Source: Hypholoma sublateritium FD-334 SS-4 (taxonomy: Eukaryota; Basidiomycota; Agaricomycetes; Agaricales; Strophariaceae). Taken from it: a stretch of 64,000 nucleotides of DNA. A program made the position numbers and the translations under genes. Positions 26,947 to 38,281 of this stretch are shown here, in pieces. Location: NCBI GenBank assembly GCA_000827495.1, contig KN817545.1, positions 328,640 through 392,639 of the forward strand. Direction: 5' to 3'. The notes under the pieces were generated by a model. The model worked only from the letters and a program-made list of their open reading frames with translations, had not been told where the DNA came from and did not search any database. Position 1 is the stretch's first letter. Every line of letters begins with the position of its first letter.

Positions 26947-29469
26947 ATGCATATCCACCGCTCTCCAGCAGCGTGGGTGTCCGCCGTCTTCGCCTTCCTG
27001 GGAACTCCCGCGGTCGCCGCCGCCCTCGTCCCGCGCTGGGGCCCCGCCGTTGTACACGAGCGCCGCGCCGTGCATCCGGGCTGGGAAGATTCGCACCGTC
27101 TTCCCGCGGGCGTTCCCGTTCCTCTGCGTATCGCGCTTACACAGCAGAATCTCCACGCGCTGCCGGACAAGCTCCTCGCCGTGGCGAACCCGGAGTCTCC
27201 TACATACGGCGCGCACTGGTCTGCCGCGGACGTCGCCGCGGCGTTCGCACCTGCGGACGAGGCGCGCGTGGCCGTCACGGAGTGGCTCATCCACGCAGGC
27301 TTCGCGGCTGAGCGCGTGAAGGCCAGCTATAACAAGGCTTGGATCGAGGTGGACGGCGCTACGGCGGCGGAGGTCGAGGCACTTCTCGAAACTGAATACA
27401 GGATATTCAAGAGGGACGATGGCGAGGAGCATGTTGGTGAGCTATTTCTGTATATTTTCTCTCTGAAGGCGCACACACTGATGCGGTTCGGTATTTGCAG
27501 CGTGCCATAACTACTCTATCCCGGCCGCCATTGCAGCGCACGTCGACTTTGTGCTGCCGACAGTGCAGTCGAATGTCAAGCTGGTCAAGGTCCAGAAGCG
27601 CAATGTATTAACTCGCAGACAAAGTGTGGATCCTACTACCATCGGTGTTAATGGCTCGTTAGTGGGCTGTGATACCCTTGTTGTTCCTGGATGCCTGAAG
27701 ACGTTATACAATATGACCTACAAAGCCAAAGCCACGGACCGCAATACCTTCGGGATAGGTGCTTCTTCTCGGATGTCATATATAACGGAATGTCTTCTGA
27801 TCAATATGTTCAACCACAGTCAGTTACTATTCCAACACATACCTACAATCTGACCTAGACACATTCTTTGGCAATTTTTCGCCGGCACTTGTTGGGACTG
27901 CACCAACCCTAGTATCTATTGACGGAGGCACGAATTTATTCTCCACTTATGTTATATTGTTCTAACGCCTTGTCTTTTTCCAGGAACCATTGCGCTCGAT
28001 CCAGACTCCAGTGTCGGGGAGGATGGCTGGATCCTGGAGTATGCTATGACCCTTGCCGCGCCTCAGCCCGTGCAATTCCTGAACGTCGGAAACGAGCAGA
28101 TCGGCCAGTTCTTCTCCATGAACGAATGGCTCGACGCCGTTGATGGTAGTTACTGCACGTCCGGCGGTGGCGACGACCTCACCTTCGACCCGCAGCTCCC
28201 TAACCCGCTCCCGGGAGGTTTCAAGGACCACTCCTGCGGGACGGCGAAGGTGCCCAACGTGGTGTCCAATTCTCAAGCCGTCGACGAGCACGCATACACT
28301 GCCTTTTACAGGCAGCGCCAATGTAACGAATTCGCGAAGCTTGGGTTGATGGGTGTCACGGTTCTCTACGCCGCGGGAAACACCGGTACATCGGGGACCA
28401 ACACCGGCATATCGGGGACGCAGAGTGGATATTGCATCGACGACAATGGTACGTGTGCCTTTCATACTCTTAGAACAGAACTAAATAATTATCAACAGGT
28501 TCTGTTAATTTGAATGCGACGAACTTTAACCCTGCCTGGCCCGCTTCGTGCCCCTGGATTACCGCGGTGGGCGGCACGCAGGTGAAGGCCAACGCGACAA
28601 TTGGGAATGCGCCAGAGGAAGTCTGGAATCAGGATATGACAATGGGCTTTTTCGTGTCCGGCGGGGGCGGTTTTAGCAACCATTTCCCTACACCTGACTA
28701 CCAGAAAACGGCTGTAGCCAACTATCTCAAGTTCCTCGCCAAGAACGACCCCACCACCTTGCAGCATTTCAACACCAAAGGGGTGCGGATAATTATCTTG
28801 TTGGCGATACACCAGGAGCTAACACATGTTCACAGCGCGCGTATCCCGATATCAGCGCTAACGCGTAAGAGAGTTCCATAAATTTTCTGGACAATAATAC
28901 TCATGCGGTGCTTATAGAAACTCGTTCTTCAACATCGGGGATGGCAGTGTCTCCGTAGACAGTGGTACATCAGGTGCAACGCCCACCGTGGCAGCAATCA
29001 TCACCCTCGTCAACGATGCCAGGATATCTGCAGGAAAGAAGCCTGTCGGTAAGTAGACTGCTTCCATAAGCTTTATTATTCGTGGCTTATGCATCCTACC
29101 ACAGGTTTTATCAATCCCATGGTTAGCCTTATTCCTGGATTTTTTCACACATGACATAATTATGTCCCTAGATATACTCCAGTGGATTCGCCAGTGCTTT
29201 CAATGACATAACGGACGGGTCCAATTCTGGGTGCAAAGGCTGTAAGTGTCCACGAACGTTGAGATTTCAAAACTAACCAGCCCCTCTATCCAGTGCAAGG
29301 TGTCCGTAATGGCGGGTTTAAAGCGTAAGTCTGATTTAGCATTTCAAGTTCCTTGTCTGTGGGCTTTCCTCATCGTTGGATTTACAGAACTTCTGGATGG
29401 GATCCAGCGTCAGGTGTGGGCTCGCCTAACCTTGGCAAATTGATCGAGAAGTGGCTTGCGTTGCCCTGA
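26947..29469 (+). CDS. Sedolisin-like (S53) secreted protein A, probable pseudoprotease
   Basis: Eleven exons: 26947-27436, 27501-27758, 27820-27927, 27984-28448, 28499-28782, 28836-28864, 28918-29048, 29105-29121, 29172-29241, 29294-29324, 29388-29469; 654 aa. A signal peptide (about 1-25) is followed by a pro-kumamolisin prodomain and the sedolisin domain. In active S53 enzymes the triad is Ser-Glu-Asp with a further oxyanion Asp. Here Glu298 and Ser563 (SGTSGATP) remain. The triad Asp, four residues after Glu, is Ile302 (GEDGWILEYA), and the oxyanion Asp of SGDxG is Asn418 (AAGNTG). The C-terminal NDITDGS and GWDP segments of the Ca site remain. The fold is thus kept and catalysis probably lost. 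Intron 3 (27928-27983) starts with GC instead of GT. This may reduce splicing, since the paralogue has GT there. The twin gene lies 3.8 kb downstream. Confidence 0.85.
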
Positions 29470-30746
29470 ACAAATATCTGCAATGTGATACATGGAGACT
29501 TTACTCCACCGGACATTCTTTATTACTATAGCATTCCGCTTTACACTGCCAAGTTGGAGGGCGGTGGAAGGTTGTGACATTTTCTATATTTAGTCAATAT
29601 TTAGTGCTTAATCAAATTGGATTAGGCGCACAAACTTTGGCCTGCTCGCGAGCCGAAAGTTCCTGTTCGAATGATTTGTGTCATACAAGGGCACGCTAGA
29701 GCAGACATGTACCGTGTCAATTCTGGCCAAGCATTCTCCTTTTTGATTCTCTTGAAATCCGCACATCGGCTACATTAAATCTGTACTCCAAATTATGCCC
29801 TAAGTATATGAAAATGTGTAAGAAGAATTTACGAGTACAGGGAACAGAATATGACGCGACCGTGCTTATTGAGTCAAGATTGAGTACTATTTATGAAGGT
29901 ACTACTCAGTGACATTGCGCGCGAAGCTGCGCGAAGACTTAGATAGGCGATGGCTTCATTTAATTTACACCGACGTGCCGCGGCATCTAAATATGCCGTT
30001 TTTTGCCGCGGCTGCGAACATAAGGTAGAGTCGATCACAGGTTGCTTACTACTTTCTCCAACTTTCCCCCAGTTTTCAAGTTCCCTGTACCTGTCCCTTG
30101 AACGACGCTAACAGCGATGGTAATGTCTTGCAGCCATGTAGCGGGTCGAGCATGGCTGACTGCGCACATAATCATACTCTAGATAATTTGTCCCAGGTTT
30201 GCGGAGGTTCGCGGCGCGCGCTGTCAATCTCAAACAGCCATTCATGTCGAACTGTGCCATGTGGACCTTGGGGAGTCGTGATTAGCAACCCTCAGTAGCA
30301 GCTGGTAAAGGCTGCGCGTGTCCAGCGTCGATGCTTCAGATTCAGCAAATATAGCGTTTTCACAGCGGCGGAGGACGGTAGCCACCGGCGCGTTCGCCTC
30401 GGTGCGTCACTGCAATATTCATCGTGCTGCGCCTGTCTGGAGCTGACGTCTGTATTCTAAGTTTTGCTGCGTGTTCTATAGGTTTAAATCAGTGAAAACC
30501 TTTTATCCATCCAATGAGCGGGGCCTTATGCGCGCCCGCTGCGCAGATCAGGGAAAGGACAGACACCGCCTCGCGCTAGACTTGCGTATTTGGCGTAGGC
30601 TGCCTCGTACAGCTCCCAGAAACGAAGCGGAAATTTAAGACTCGGATGAATATCAGACTACACACTGCTCAGCAGACGCCTATAAAGGCACCCGCTCCTT
30701 TAGCAAAAAATCTGTGTCTAAACAACGAGAAAGACAAATTCCTGCA
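29470..30746. promoter_or_regulatory. Spacer and promoter between tandem sedolisin-like genes
   Basis: It holds the 3' flank of gene A and the promoter of gene B. From about 30350 onward the sequence resembles the promoter of gene A. TATAAAG lies at 30681-30687. No other coding region is supported. Confidence 0.5.
30681..30687 (+). promoter_or_regulatory. TATA box of sedolisin-like gene B
   Basis: TATAAAG lies 60 bp before the start at 30747, the same spacing and context (followed by GGC-GCCC or GGC-ACCC) as in gene A. Confidence 0.6.
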
Positions 30747-33290
30747 ATGCATCTCCATCTCTCTCCTCTTTCGTGGGCGTCCGCCGCCCTAGCCGTCCTC
30801 ATTACGCCTGCCGCTGGTGCAGCCCTCGTCCCGCGCTGGGGCCACGCCGTCGTCCACGAGCGCCGCTCCACACACCCGGGCTGGGAAGACGCACGCCGGC
30901 TCCCCGCTGATGTTCCTGTCCCACTGCGTATTGCGCTCGCACAGCAGAACCTACACACACTGCCAGGCCACCTGCTCGCCGTGGCAGACCCAGAGTCCCC
31001 CACATATGGTGCGCACTGGTCTGCCGCGGACGTGGCGGCGGCGTTCGCGCCTGTAGACGAGGCGCGCGTGGCCGTCGCGGAGTGGCTCGTCCACGCAGGC
31101 TTCGCAGCCGAGCGCGTGAAGGTCAGCTATAACAAGGCGTGGATTGAAGTGGCCGGCGCTACGGCGCAGGAGGTCGAGGCCTTGCTTGAGACTGAATACA
31201 GGATATTCAAGCGTGAAGATGGCGAGGAGCACGTTGGTGCGCTATTTCTGTTTATTTTTTCGAAAGGATGTTCACTGACGCTATTTGCAGCTTGCCACAA
31301 CTATTCTATCCCGGCTTATATTGCACCGCATATCGACTTTGTCCTGCCGACAGTGCAGCCAAATACAAGACTGGTCAAGGTCCAGAACCGCGATGGATTT
31401 GCTCGCAGGCAACTTTCGCCAGCTCCAAATGTAAACCCCACCACCATCGGTCTTAATGGCTCGTTGGTTGGCTGCGATACTCTAGTTGTTCCGGGATGCC
31501 TTAAGACTTTATACAATGTAACCTACACGCCCAATGCCACGGACCGCAATACCTTTGGGATAGGTAATTTTTATCGTTTTTCATTGAAAGCGGATGTCTT
31601 CTGACCGTTTGTTTGATTATCATCGTCTTCAGCCAGTTTTTATTCTAACACATACCTACAATCTGATCTGGACGCATTCTTCGCCGACTTTTCGCCGGCG
31701 CTTGTTGGGACTTCTCCAATCCTCGTGTCTATCGACGGAGGTATGTGTGCTCAGACCGATTCATACCGATTCACGAAATCACGTTCTGACCTCGCCACCT
31801 TTTCGCAGGAACCATTGCGCTCGACCCGAGCTCCTCCGTGGGCGAGGACGACTGGATCTTTGAGTACGCGATGACGCTGTCCGCGCCGCAGCCGGTGCAG
31901 TTCCTCAACGTCGGCAGCCAGCAAACCGGCCAGTTCTTCTCGCTCAACGAGTGGCTTGACGCCGTTGACGGCAGCTACTGCACTTCCGACGGCGGCGACG
32001 ATTTCACTTTCGACCCGCAGCTCCCTAACCCGCTCCCGGGCGGATTTAAGGACCACTCTTGCGGAACGGCGAAGGCGCCGAACGTAGTGTCCAATTCGCA
32101 GGCTGTCGATGAGCACGCGTACACTGCATTTTACAGACAGCGCCAATGTAACGAGTTCGCGAAGCTCGGGCTTATGGGTGTTACTGTACTCTACTCCGCT
32201 GGCAACACCGGGACATCGGGCACCAACACCGGTTTGTCAGGGACGCAGAGCGGATATTGCATCGACGAAAATGGTACGTACGCTCTTCGTTTTCTCGGAG
32301 CAGAGCTGAGTAATCATGAACAGGCTCTGTTAATCTGAATGCAACGAACTTTAACCCTGCCTGGCCCGCTTCGTGCCCCTGGATTACCGCAGTGGGCGGC
32401 ACACAGGTGAAGGCCAACGCGACAATTGGGCATGCGCCGGAGGAGGTCTGGAACCAGGATTTGACTATGGGTTTCTTCGAGTCGGGTGGAGGCGGTTTCA
32501 GTAACCATTTCCCCACACCGGACTATCAGAAAACGGCCGTAGACGCCTATCTCAAATTCCTCGCCAAGAACGACCCGACAACTTTGCGGAATTTCAACAC
32601 CAAAGGGGTGCGGATATTTTTGCCTCTTTTTCAAGCCTTTGGACATTGAAATATATTCATAGCGCGCGTACCCTGATATCAGCGCTAACGCGTAAGAGCG
32701 AATCAATACCTTGTGCAGACGGTGCTCATTTGCTCCTCACAGAAATTCCTTCTTCCACACTGAGAATGGAAGTGCCGCAATAGACAGTGGTACATCAGGC
32801 GCGACGCCTACTGTGGCATCAATCATCACTCTCGTCAACGACGCGAGGATATCCGCAGGAAAGAAGCCTGTCGGTGAGTGGTTTCCACTGGTTCGCTTAT
32901 TTGTTGCTCATGGATCATGTTAAAGGGTTTATTAATCCTACAGTCAGTCTTATGCTTTCATCGTTTTCGCGCGTTGTGTAAAGCCATCCCCAGATATATT
33001 CCATTGGATTTGCAGGCGCTTTCAACGACATCACGGACGGGTCCAATACAGGGTGCAAAGGCTGTAAGTTTTCATCGGCGTTGAGATGTACACAGCTAAC
33101 AACCAGCCTATCTTTCTAGTACAAGGTGTTCGTGATGGAGGGTTCAAAGCGTGAGTTCGACTCATTAAACTCTTTGCCCCTGAGCTTTCCTCATCGTTCG
33201 ATTTACAGAACCTCTGGATGGGACCCAGCGTCAGGCGTGGGCACGCCTAACCTTGGTAAATTGATCGAGAAATGGCTAGCGTTGCCCTGA
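30747..33290 (+). CDS. Sedolisin-like (S53) secreted protein B, probable pseudoprotease
   Basis: Eleven exons: 30747-31236, 31291-31563, 31633-31740, 31809-32273, 32324-32607, 32663-32691, 32743-32873, 32926-32942, 32994-33063, 33120-33150, 33209-33290; 659 aa. Nine exons have exactly the lengths of gene A, and all intron positions and phases match, so the pair arose by tandem duplication. A signal peptide, prodomain and sedolisin domain are present. The same two residues are missing: the triad Asp is Ile307 (GEDDWIFEYA) and the oxyanion Asp is Asn423 (SAGNTG). Glu303 and Ser568 are kept. The same losses in both copies mean the change predates the duplication and has been tolerated or selected. 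Intron 3 here has a normal GTATGT donor. Intron 7 uses a weak AAAG acceptor at 32925. A binding, inhibitory or structural cell-surface role is inference only. Confidence 0.85.
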
Positions 33291-33805
33291 TCAAATATTT
33301 TGAGCTTACTTTTTTCTGCACCAAACTTTTACTATAACACTGCCTGTTACGCCGATTTTTTTTCAGCATGTTCCTGTTGTGATCTCTCCTGCGTCACCGT
33401 GTTGTCCAGGGTCCTTCGATGTGTTTGTAGCAATGCGACTATACTCCCGCTGTAAGAATTGTAATCTATGCCTCAGGGGAAATAGACGTAAATGGTCGGA
33501 GGCATGTAAAGAGATAATCGAGTCTGTACACATTTCGGAACGGCTCTACGGGAGCTCGTATGCTTGCGAGCGGCAGGCACGACCCTGGTATGACATTACC
33601 GGCGGCAAATTGATTCAGACTCGACTCGTCCCTCTTCCAAGCAATCAAAAAGTCGTGAACACAAATATTGTGTTTAGATAATTTGAACAGAGCGACGGTA
33701 AGCAGCAGCCTAAGATTCGTGATGAGCGTCTGACTAGTCGAGTCGTAATATTTCGTATTAGCGTCCGACTATCTACATACTTTTCGCAGTAATATTGCGG
33801 GGCGC
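33291..33805. other. Convergent spacer, nothing recognised
   Basis: This is the spacer between the 3' ends of sedolisin-like gene B (plus) and SDHAF2 (minus). I see no coding region or repeat. It should contain both 3' UTRs. Confidence 0.4.
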
Positions 33806-34354
33806 TCACAGAGAAGGCATCTTGCGCACGACCTTCCCTTCGTTGCGTGCATGCACCGAGAGCTGCTCGAGTAGCGGCGACCCTGCCCAACGCTCCGGGG
33901 GGGTCCGCTCGCCCGTCGCCCAATAGTAGATGTCCCAATCCGGCTCGTCCAGTAGCTAGTAGATATCGCACCGACCGTCAGCTAGCCACCACATCGGCAC
34001 GCCACACGGTGCAGCAGCGAGACGCACTTTGTCGTACTCCTTCATCTCCTCATGTGTCATCTTGCCAAGGAAGTCGCGTGCGAATGTGCTCAGCAGCAGG
34101 TCGCTCTCCAGTGTGCCGCGCTTGCGCGACTGGTAGACGAGCCGCGCGCGGAGCGTGTCAATTGGCTCATTGGGGCGTGGTAGGGGTGGCATGGGTCGCG
34201 CGTCGGCCGGCGTTGAGGTTTGCGCGATGTGCTCCGGCGTATGGGGTAGTGGCCATGGGTCGCCACACCGTCTCGAGGTTGACGATAGCGCCCGCCTGAA
34301 TGTAAAAGCGCTTCGGTTTAAGCATAGCGAACGTCGGGCGAGGTGTTGTAGCAT
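33806..34354 (-). CDS. SDH5: Succinate dehydrogenase assembly factor 2 (Sdh5/SDHAF2)
   Basis: Two exons, 34028-34354 and 33806-33955, give 158 aa, the usual size. The family protein acts in the mitochondrial matrix and promotes covalent FAD attachment to the flavoprotein subunit of complex II. The first 30 residues are Arg/Ser-rich and without acidic residues, as expected of a mitochondrial targeting sequence. The family signature [22 protein letters not shown] lies at about 71-92 (the segment shown is split by no intron), and [13 protein letters not shown] follows in exon 2 at about 112-124. The splice joins phase-0 codons ...YDK and LLDEPDW..., which restores the conserved core. The intron (33956-34027) has donor GTGCGT and acceptor CTAG. 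The gene faces away from Dhh1. Confidence 0.9.
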
Positions 34355-35564
34355 ATTGTAAGATGCTTGGGTGGAAGTTGGGTGGAAGTCTGGAGGGTCT
34401 CGGGATCACCTAAGCGACTCAGACGCGCACGAACTCATCATAGCCGGACCGGCGAACACCGGCCGTATGGCACACTGCAGCGGCTTTCGGAAAAACTGAC
34501 GAAAGTACTTCAAGGCATCAAGGAGTAAATCTGCTATGAAATTAACTGCCAGCTTGTCAAGGCATACTAGAAACACAGCAGCTACTTTGTAACGGGATCC
34601 TCTTTAAAAATTGTTTTCTTCAACTGACCGTCCACCTCCGCATCATCTCCAATCTCTCCTCTTCCAACCTTCGGCTATGTGCTTTCATCATCACCACCAC
34701 CATCAACAGAGGCTGCCACCGCAGTCTCAACAATACGAAAACACGTCAAACAAAACAGAAGAAATACAATCAGGCGGCTTCAATATGGAGTTATAGCAGA
34801 AAGATTAGAGTAGGGTCGACAGGGCCCCGCCGTGTGGCCCCCTGCAGCGGCGGACAAGGACATGACTAGACGAAGGATAACGCAGGTAGGGCAGGACGGA
34901 GGAATGGTCGTTGTTTAGTGGTTCAGGAATGGAACTAGAGTCTGGGGGGGGGGGGGTTGTATTGCAGCAAGTGGGCGGCAAGCGGTTGCTTAGGTGTGAT
35001 ATGGGACAGGATGGAAACGGCCGCGGAACAGGTGGATATATGTATTGCGGTGTGTGGCGACGATGGGCTGGTCGCAGCGGGTGAGATGATAGTTGTGTGG
35101 TTTGCTGGTTGCGTGCGTGCGTGGATTGGGTTGCTTAGTAGCAAAATACGGGCCAGCGAGCAGTCGGCCAAGAATAAGTACGAATGGGTAGCTGGACGGG
35201 TGTAGGCACAATGAGCGCCAATAAAAAGAGACAAAAGACAGAAAATGAATAGCTCTCGCGGTGTTCTCGTTCGTTCGTGCTTGCGTTCGTTCGTTACGGG
35301 CAGGGCAATGGGGTATGCCTCGGTTCTTGATGGGAATACGGTTTTCGGGTCGTCCGTTGGTTCGTTCAGTCTACGGAGCAGCCGGACGCGCGGTAATGTT
35401 GGGATAGATGGGTGAATGGGTGATTGTGTCGTAAATGCTGAATGTTTTTAATTCGCCCTCTGGGCACTTCTCTCTCCTCTCCGCCGCCCTATATCTTCTA
35501 CCAACCTCTGGCGGCACTCCTTTATCCCCTCTTCTCTCCTTTCCCTCTCCCTCTCGCGCCACAC
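34355..35564. other. Upstream of SDHAF2 and 3' flank of Dhh1
   Basis: No gene is supported. A run of 13 G lies at 34944-34956, and short CT-rich and GTTC-rich simple stretches occur. The segment nearest 35565 is probably the 3' UTR of the Dhh1 gene on the minus strand. A His-codon-rich frame near 34.6-34.8 kb is simple sequence (CATCATCACC) and not a gene. Confidence 0.4.
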
Positions 35565-37212
35565 TCATCGGTATACAGGTGCGCGGTACTGCGCGGCAGG
35601 TGCACCGTTCTGATACTGAGGTAGCTGCTGCTGCTGCTGTTGCTGAGGCACCTGTTGCTGATGACCATTCCTATGTGATGACGCGCCCTGGGCCTGCTGC
35701 CTCTGCTGTGGTGCCGGCTGGGGATGAGGCTGCTGCTGGAGCTGCTGCTGCTGTGGTGCCCTTTGCACTTGGCTCTCCTCGCCCCCGCTCGGCGCAACGT
35801 ACAAACCGCGATCGATGCTCTGCGGGATCGGCTGGATCTCCGTACCGAGCTCCTGTTCGATCTTGTAGAGGTTGAACCGGTCCTCGTAAGTGACGAGGTT
35901 GATCGCGAGCCCCAAGTGTCCAAAGCGACCCGAGCGACCGATACGGTGCAGGTACGTCTCGCTGTTCTTGGGGAAGTCAAAGTTGATGACTACGTTGACG
36001 GCCTGGATGTCGATACCGCGAGTGAGCAGGTCCGAGCAGACGAGGTTGCGACAAACACCGTTGCGGAAGTCGTGGAATACGCGGTTGCGGTGCGACTGCA
36101 GCATTTTCGCATGCGAGTAGAAACATGAGTAACCGAGCTCGGTCACTTTTTTGGCGAGGAGCTCGACACGGTTTGTGGAATTGCAAAAAATGATGGATTG
36201 GTTTATTTGCAGCTTCAAAACGAGTCAATTTGGTTCATGAGAATGTTAGAGTTGGGATGCACCTTTGAAAACAGGGTATTTAGGCAGTGCACTTTCTGTC
36301 GTTCTTCTACGTATGCGTAGTATTGAGTAACACCACGGAGAGTTAGCTCGTCCATGAGATTAATCTCGTATGGCGATTTCATGTGTTTCTCCTAAAAAAG
36401 AACATGAGTAAACGCAGGGTCAAAGCGATACATCACACACCTTAAAGTCCTTGACAATCATCGGGAAGGTAGCACTAAAAAGCATGACTTGACGGTCATC
36501 GGGGAGGAAAGAGAGTAACTGCTCCATAACGGGGGCAAACTCTGGGGACAGAAGCTTGTCTGCCTCGTCCATGACGAAAACAGGGCATTCACTGAGATCT
36601 GCAACTCCCTTGCCGGCTAAATCAAGGATACGGCCGGGAGTGCCGACAAGTACGTGGACAGTCTCGGACAGACGCAAAATGTCGTCTTTTAGGGTGGTTC
36701 CGCCGGTGGTCACCATGACCTGGAGTCCCATGTGTTTGCCGAGAATTTTGCAAACTTGGGAGGTCTGCAACGCGAGCTCACGGGTGGGCACCAGCAGAAG
36801 TGCCTGGATCTTGTTTTTGCTGAGGTCGACTTGCTGAAGAGAGGGAATGACGAAGGCGGCTGTCTTTCCGGTACCATTCTTTGCGCGCGCGAGGATATCG
36901 CGCTTAGCGAGGGCGACGGGGATGGCTTCCTCCTGAATGGGGGATGGTTTTTCGAACCCGGCTTCGAAGATGCCCATGAGCAGCTCGCGCTTGAGGGACA
37001 TGTCCTCGAATTCGGTGCCTTTTGTCGCTGTTACATCTTCCGTTTGTGGGCGATTATCTTTTTTGGGCCGTTGCAGACCTGCTTTCCATGAATCGTTGGT
37101 TAATGCCGGTCTGTTTATGGAACCCCCCGTTTTTAGCATTCGTGGCCCAATATATGAAGTCCAAGCTGAACACGATTACGCACGTAGACGACGAGGATGT
37201 TGCTTGAGACAT
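35565..37212 (-). CDS. DHH1: DEAD-box RNA helicase Dhh1 (DDX6/Rck family)
   Basis: Four exons: 37184-37212, 36441-37110, 36263-36391, 35565-36212; 491 aa. Dhh1 acts in cytoplasmic mRNA decapping and translational repression in P-bodies. All helicase motifs are visible: Q motif (GFEKPSPIQ, 61-69), motif I AKNGTGKT (86-93), Ia [18 protein letters not shown] (191-194), SAT (222-224), TRGID and HRIGRSGR (365-372). The N-terminal peptide [10 protein letters not shown] and the [12 protein letters not shown] run are typical of Dhh1. I chose a 29-nt first exon (ATGTCTCAAG...) because it restores a normal N-terminus; a start at 37139 without that intron would give an odd Gly-rich one. The C-terminal 75 residues are rich in Gln from CAG-type repeats. 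Introns are 73, 49 and 50 nt. Confidence 0.95.
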
Positions 37213-38281
37213 GTTGTCGGACTGCTTTATCGGCGAATGTCAGGGGGTGCAATAGACGTGGCCAATTGATTGTACTGGGGAGAAATGCAGATGAGTGTGG
37301 ATATCTCGCAGTATGGGCGGCGATGAGCAGGTCAGTAGGGTGGTATGTTCAGGTTCCGGGATTTGGTTTCGAGTTGTGAGCTTTGCAAAGCTGGCAAGGT
37401 AAAAGTAGAAGGACGAGCAGCGATGGGGCGTGTTGTTCGGACACAAAAAGACATATCCCTATTTCACACGGTCCAAACAGTCTTGCCAGTTGGCCACCAA
37501 ACGTCCTCATTCTCTTTTGTTTGCAGCGATATTAGATATAGAAAAAACCGAACAATATACGTATGACTTCTCTTCGATCGAGGCTGTGATACTCACCAGC
37601 TCGACGGAGTACCTTGCTCGACTGCTTGGCGGCGGGCACAAGAGCCTCCTATTCCCGCTGGTTTCAAGTTGCGCGCTATAGCCATAGGCTCACCGTGCGC
37701 ACCCCAACTCCGAATCTCTCTCTGGCGAGTAGACTCTGCCGCAATCCGAGAAGAATATGGTCGCGTCTCCCGTGCCCCCGCCAGGTCTGGCGACGTCCCT
37801 GAGGCGCCCGTCGACACTAGGTGAAATCAAACCGTGACCATTGAACGAGCTGGCTTAGCGGGCTCATTGTGGTGTTGTGCAGTGCGGCGGGGCGATACAT
37901 TACGGGCTCAACCCTCTTAAGGAAGGTGCACATTCTCTGGGAAAACTGGCAGTATGTATGGTGCAGGTGGTCATTATCGGTAGGCGTTTCAACCAAGTTG
38001 CAATAAATCCATGGAATTCCATTCTTTCTTGTTGAAACACTGGCCTCCAAAGTTTCGCAATAGAATAACGTGAGCGAGAACCCACATAGCTAAACCTTCA
38101 TGTTGACAAGGCCATGACGTAGATACAAAAATGGATGGATACTGGGCGTCGTCGATAAGTGCTCGGCAAAAGAAGGTAGCGAAGCGAGTGTTCAAGTTCA
38201 ATCTCTCTTCAACATTTGTGCTATGCTACATTGGATTTTATATGGCTTCTGTAATTCTGATTTCCAACTGCTTACCCGCAA
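37213..38281. promoter_or_regulatory. Dhh1 upstream region and 3' flank of glutathione transferase
   Basis: Both neighbours are on the minus strand, so this holds the Dhh1 promoter (near 37.2-37.5 kb) and possibly the 5' UTR. I see no gene, repeat or clear TATA box. Confidence 0.35.

Noticed and set aside
26934..27432. Minus-strand and alternative-frame ORFs over the sedolisin-like exons
   Set aside because: These are shadows of GC-rich coding sequence. Only the plus frame starting at 26947 has the signal peptide and prodomain.
35625..35660. CTG/CAG microsatellite as an independent repeat feature
   Set aside because: It lies inside the Dhh1 CDS and encodes the Gln-rich tail, which is common in fungal Dhh1 proteins.
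36420..37139. Dhh1 start at 37139 without the first intron
   Set aside because: It gives an atypical N-terminus ([10 protein letters not shown]). A 29-nt first exon with GTGCGT donor and AAACAG acceptor gives a normal Dhh1 start in phase.
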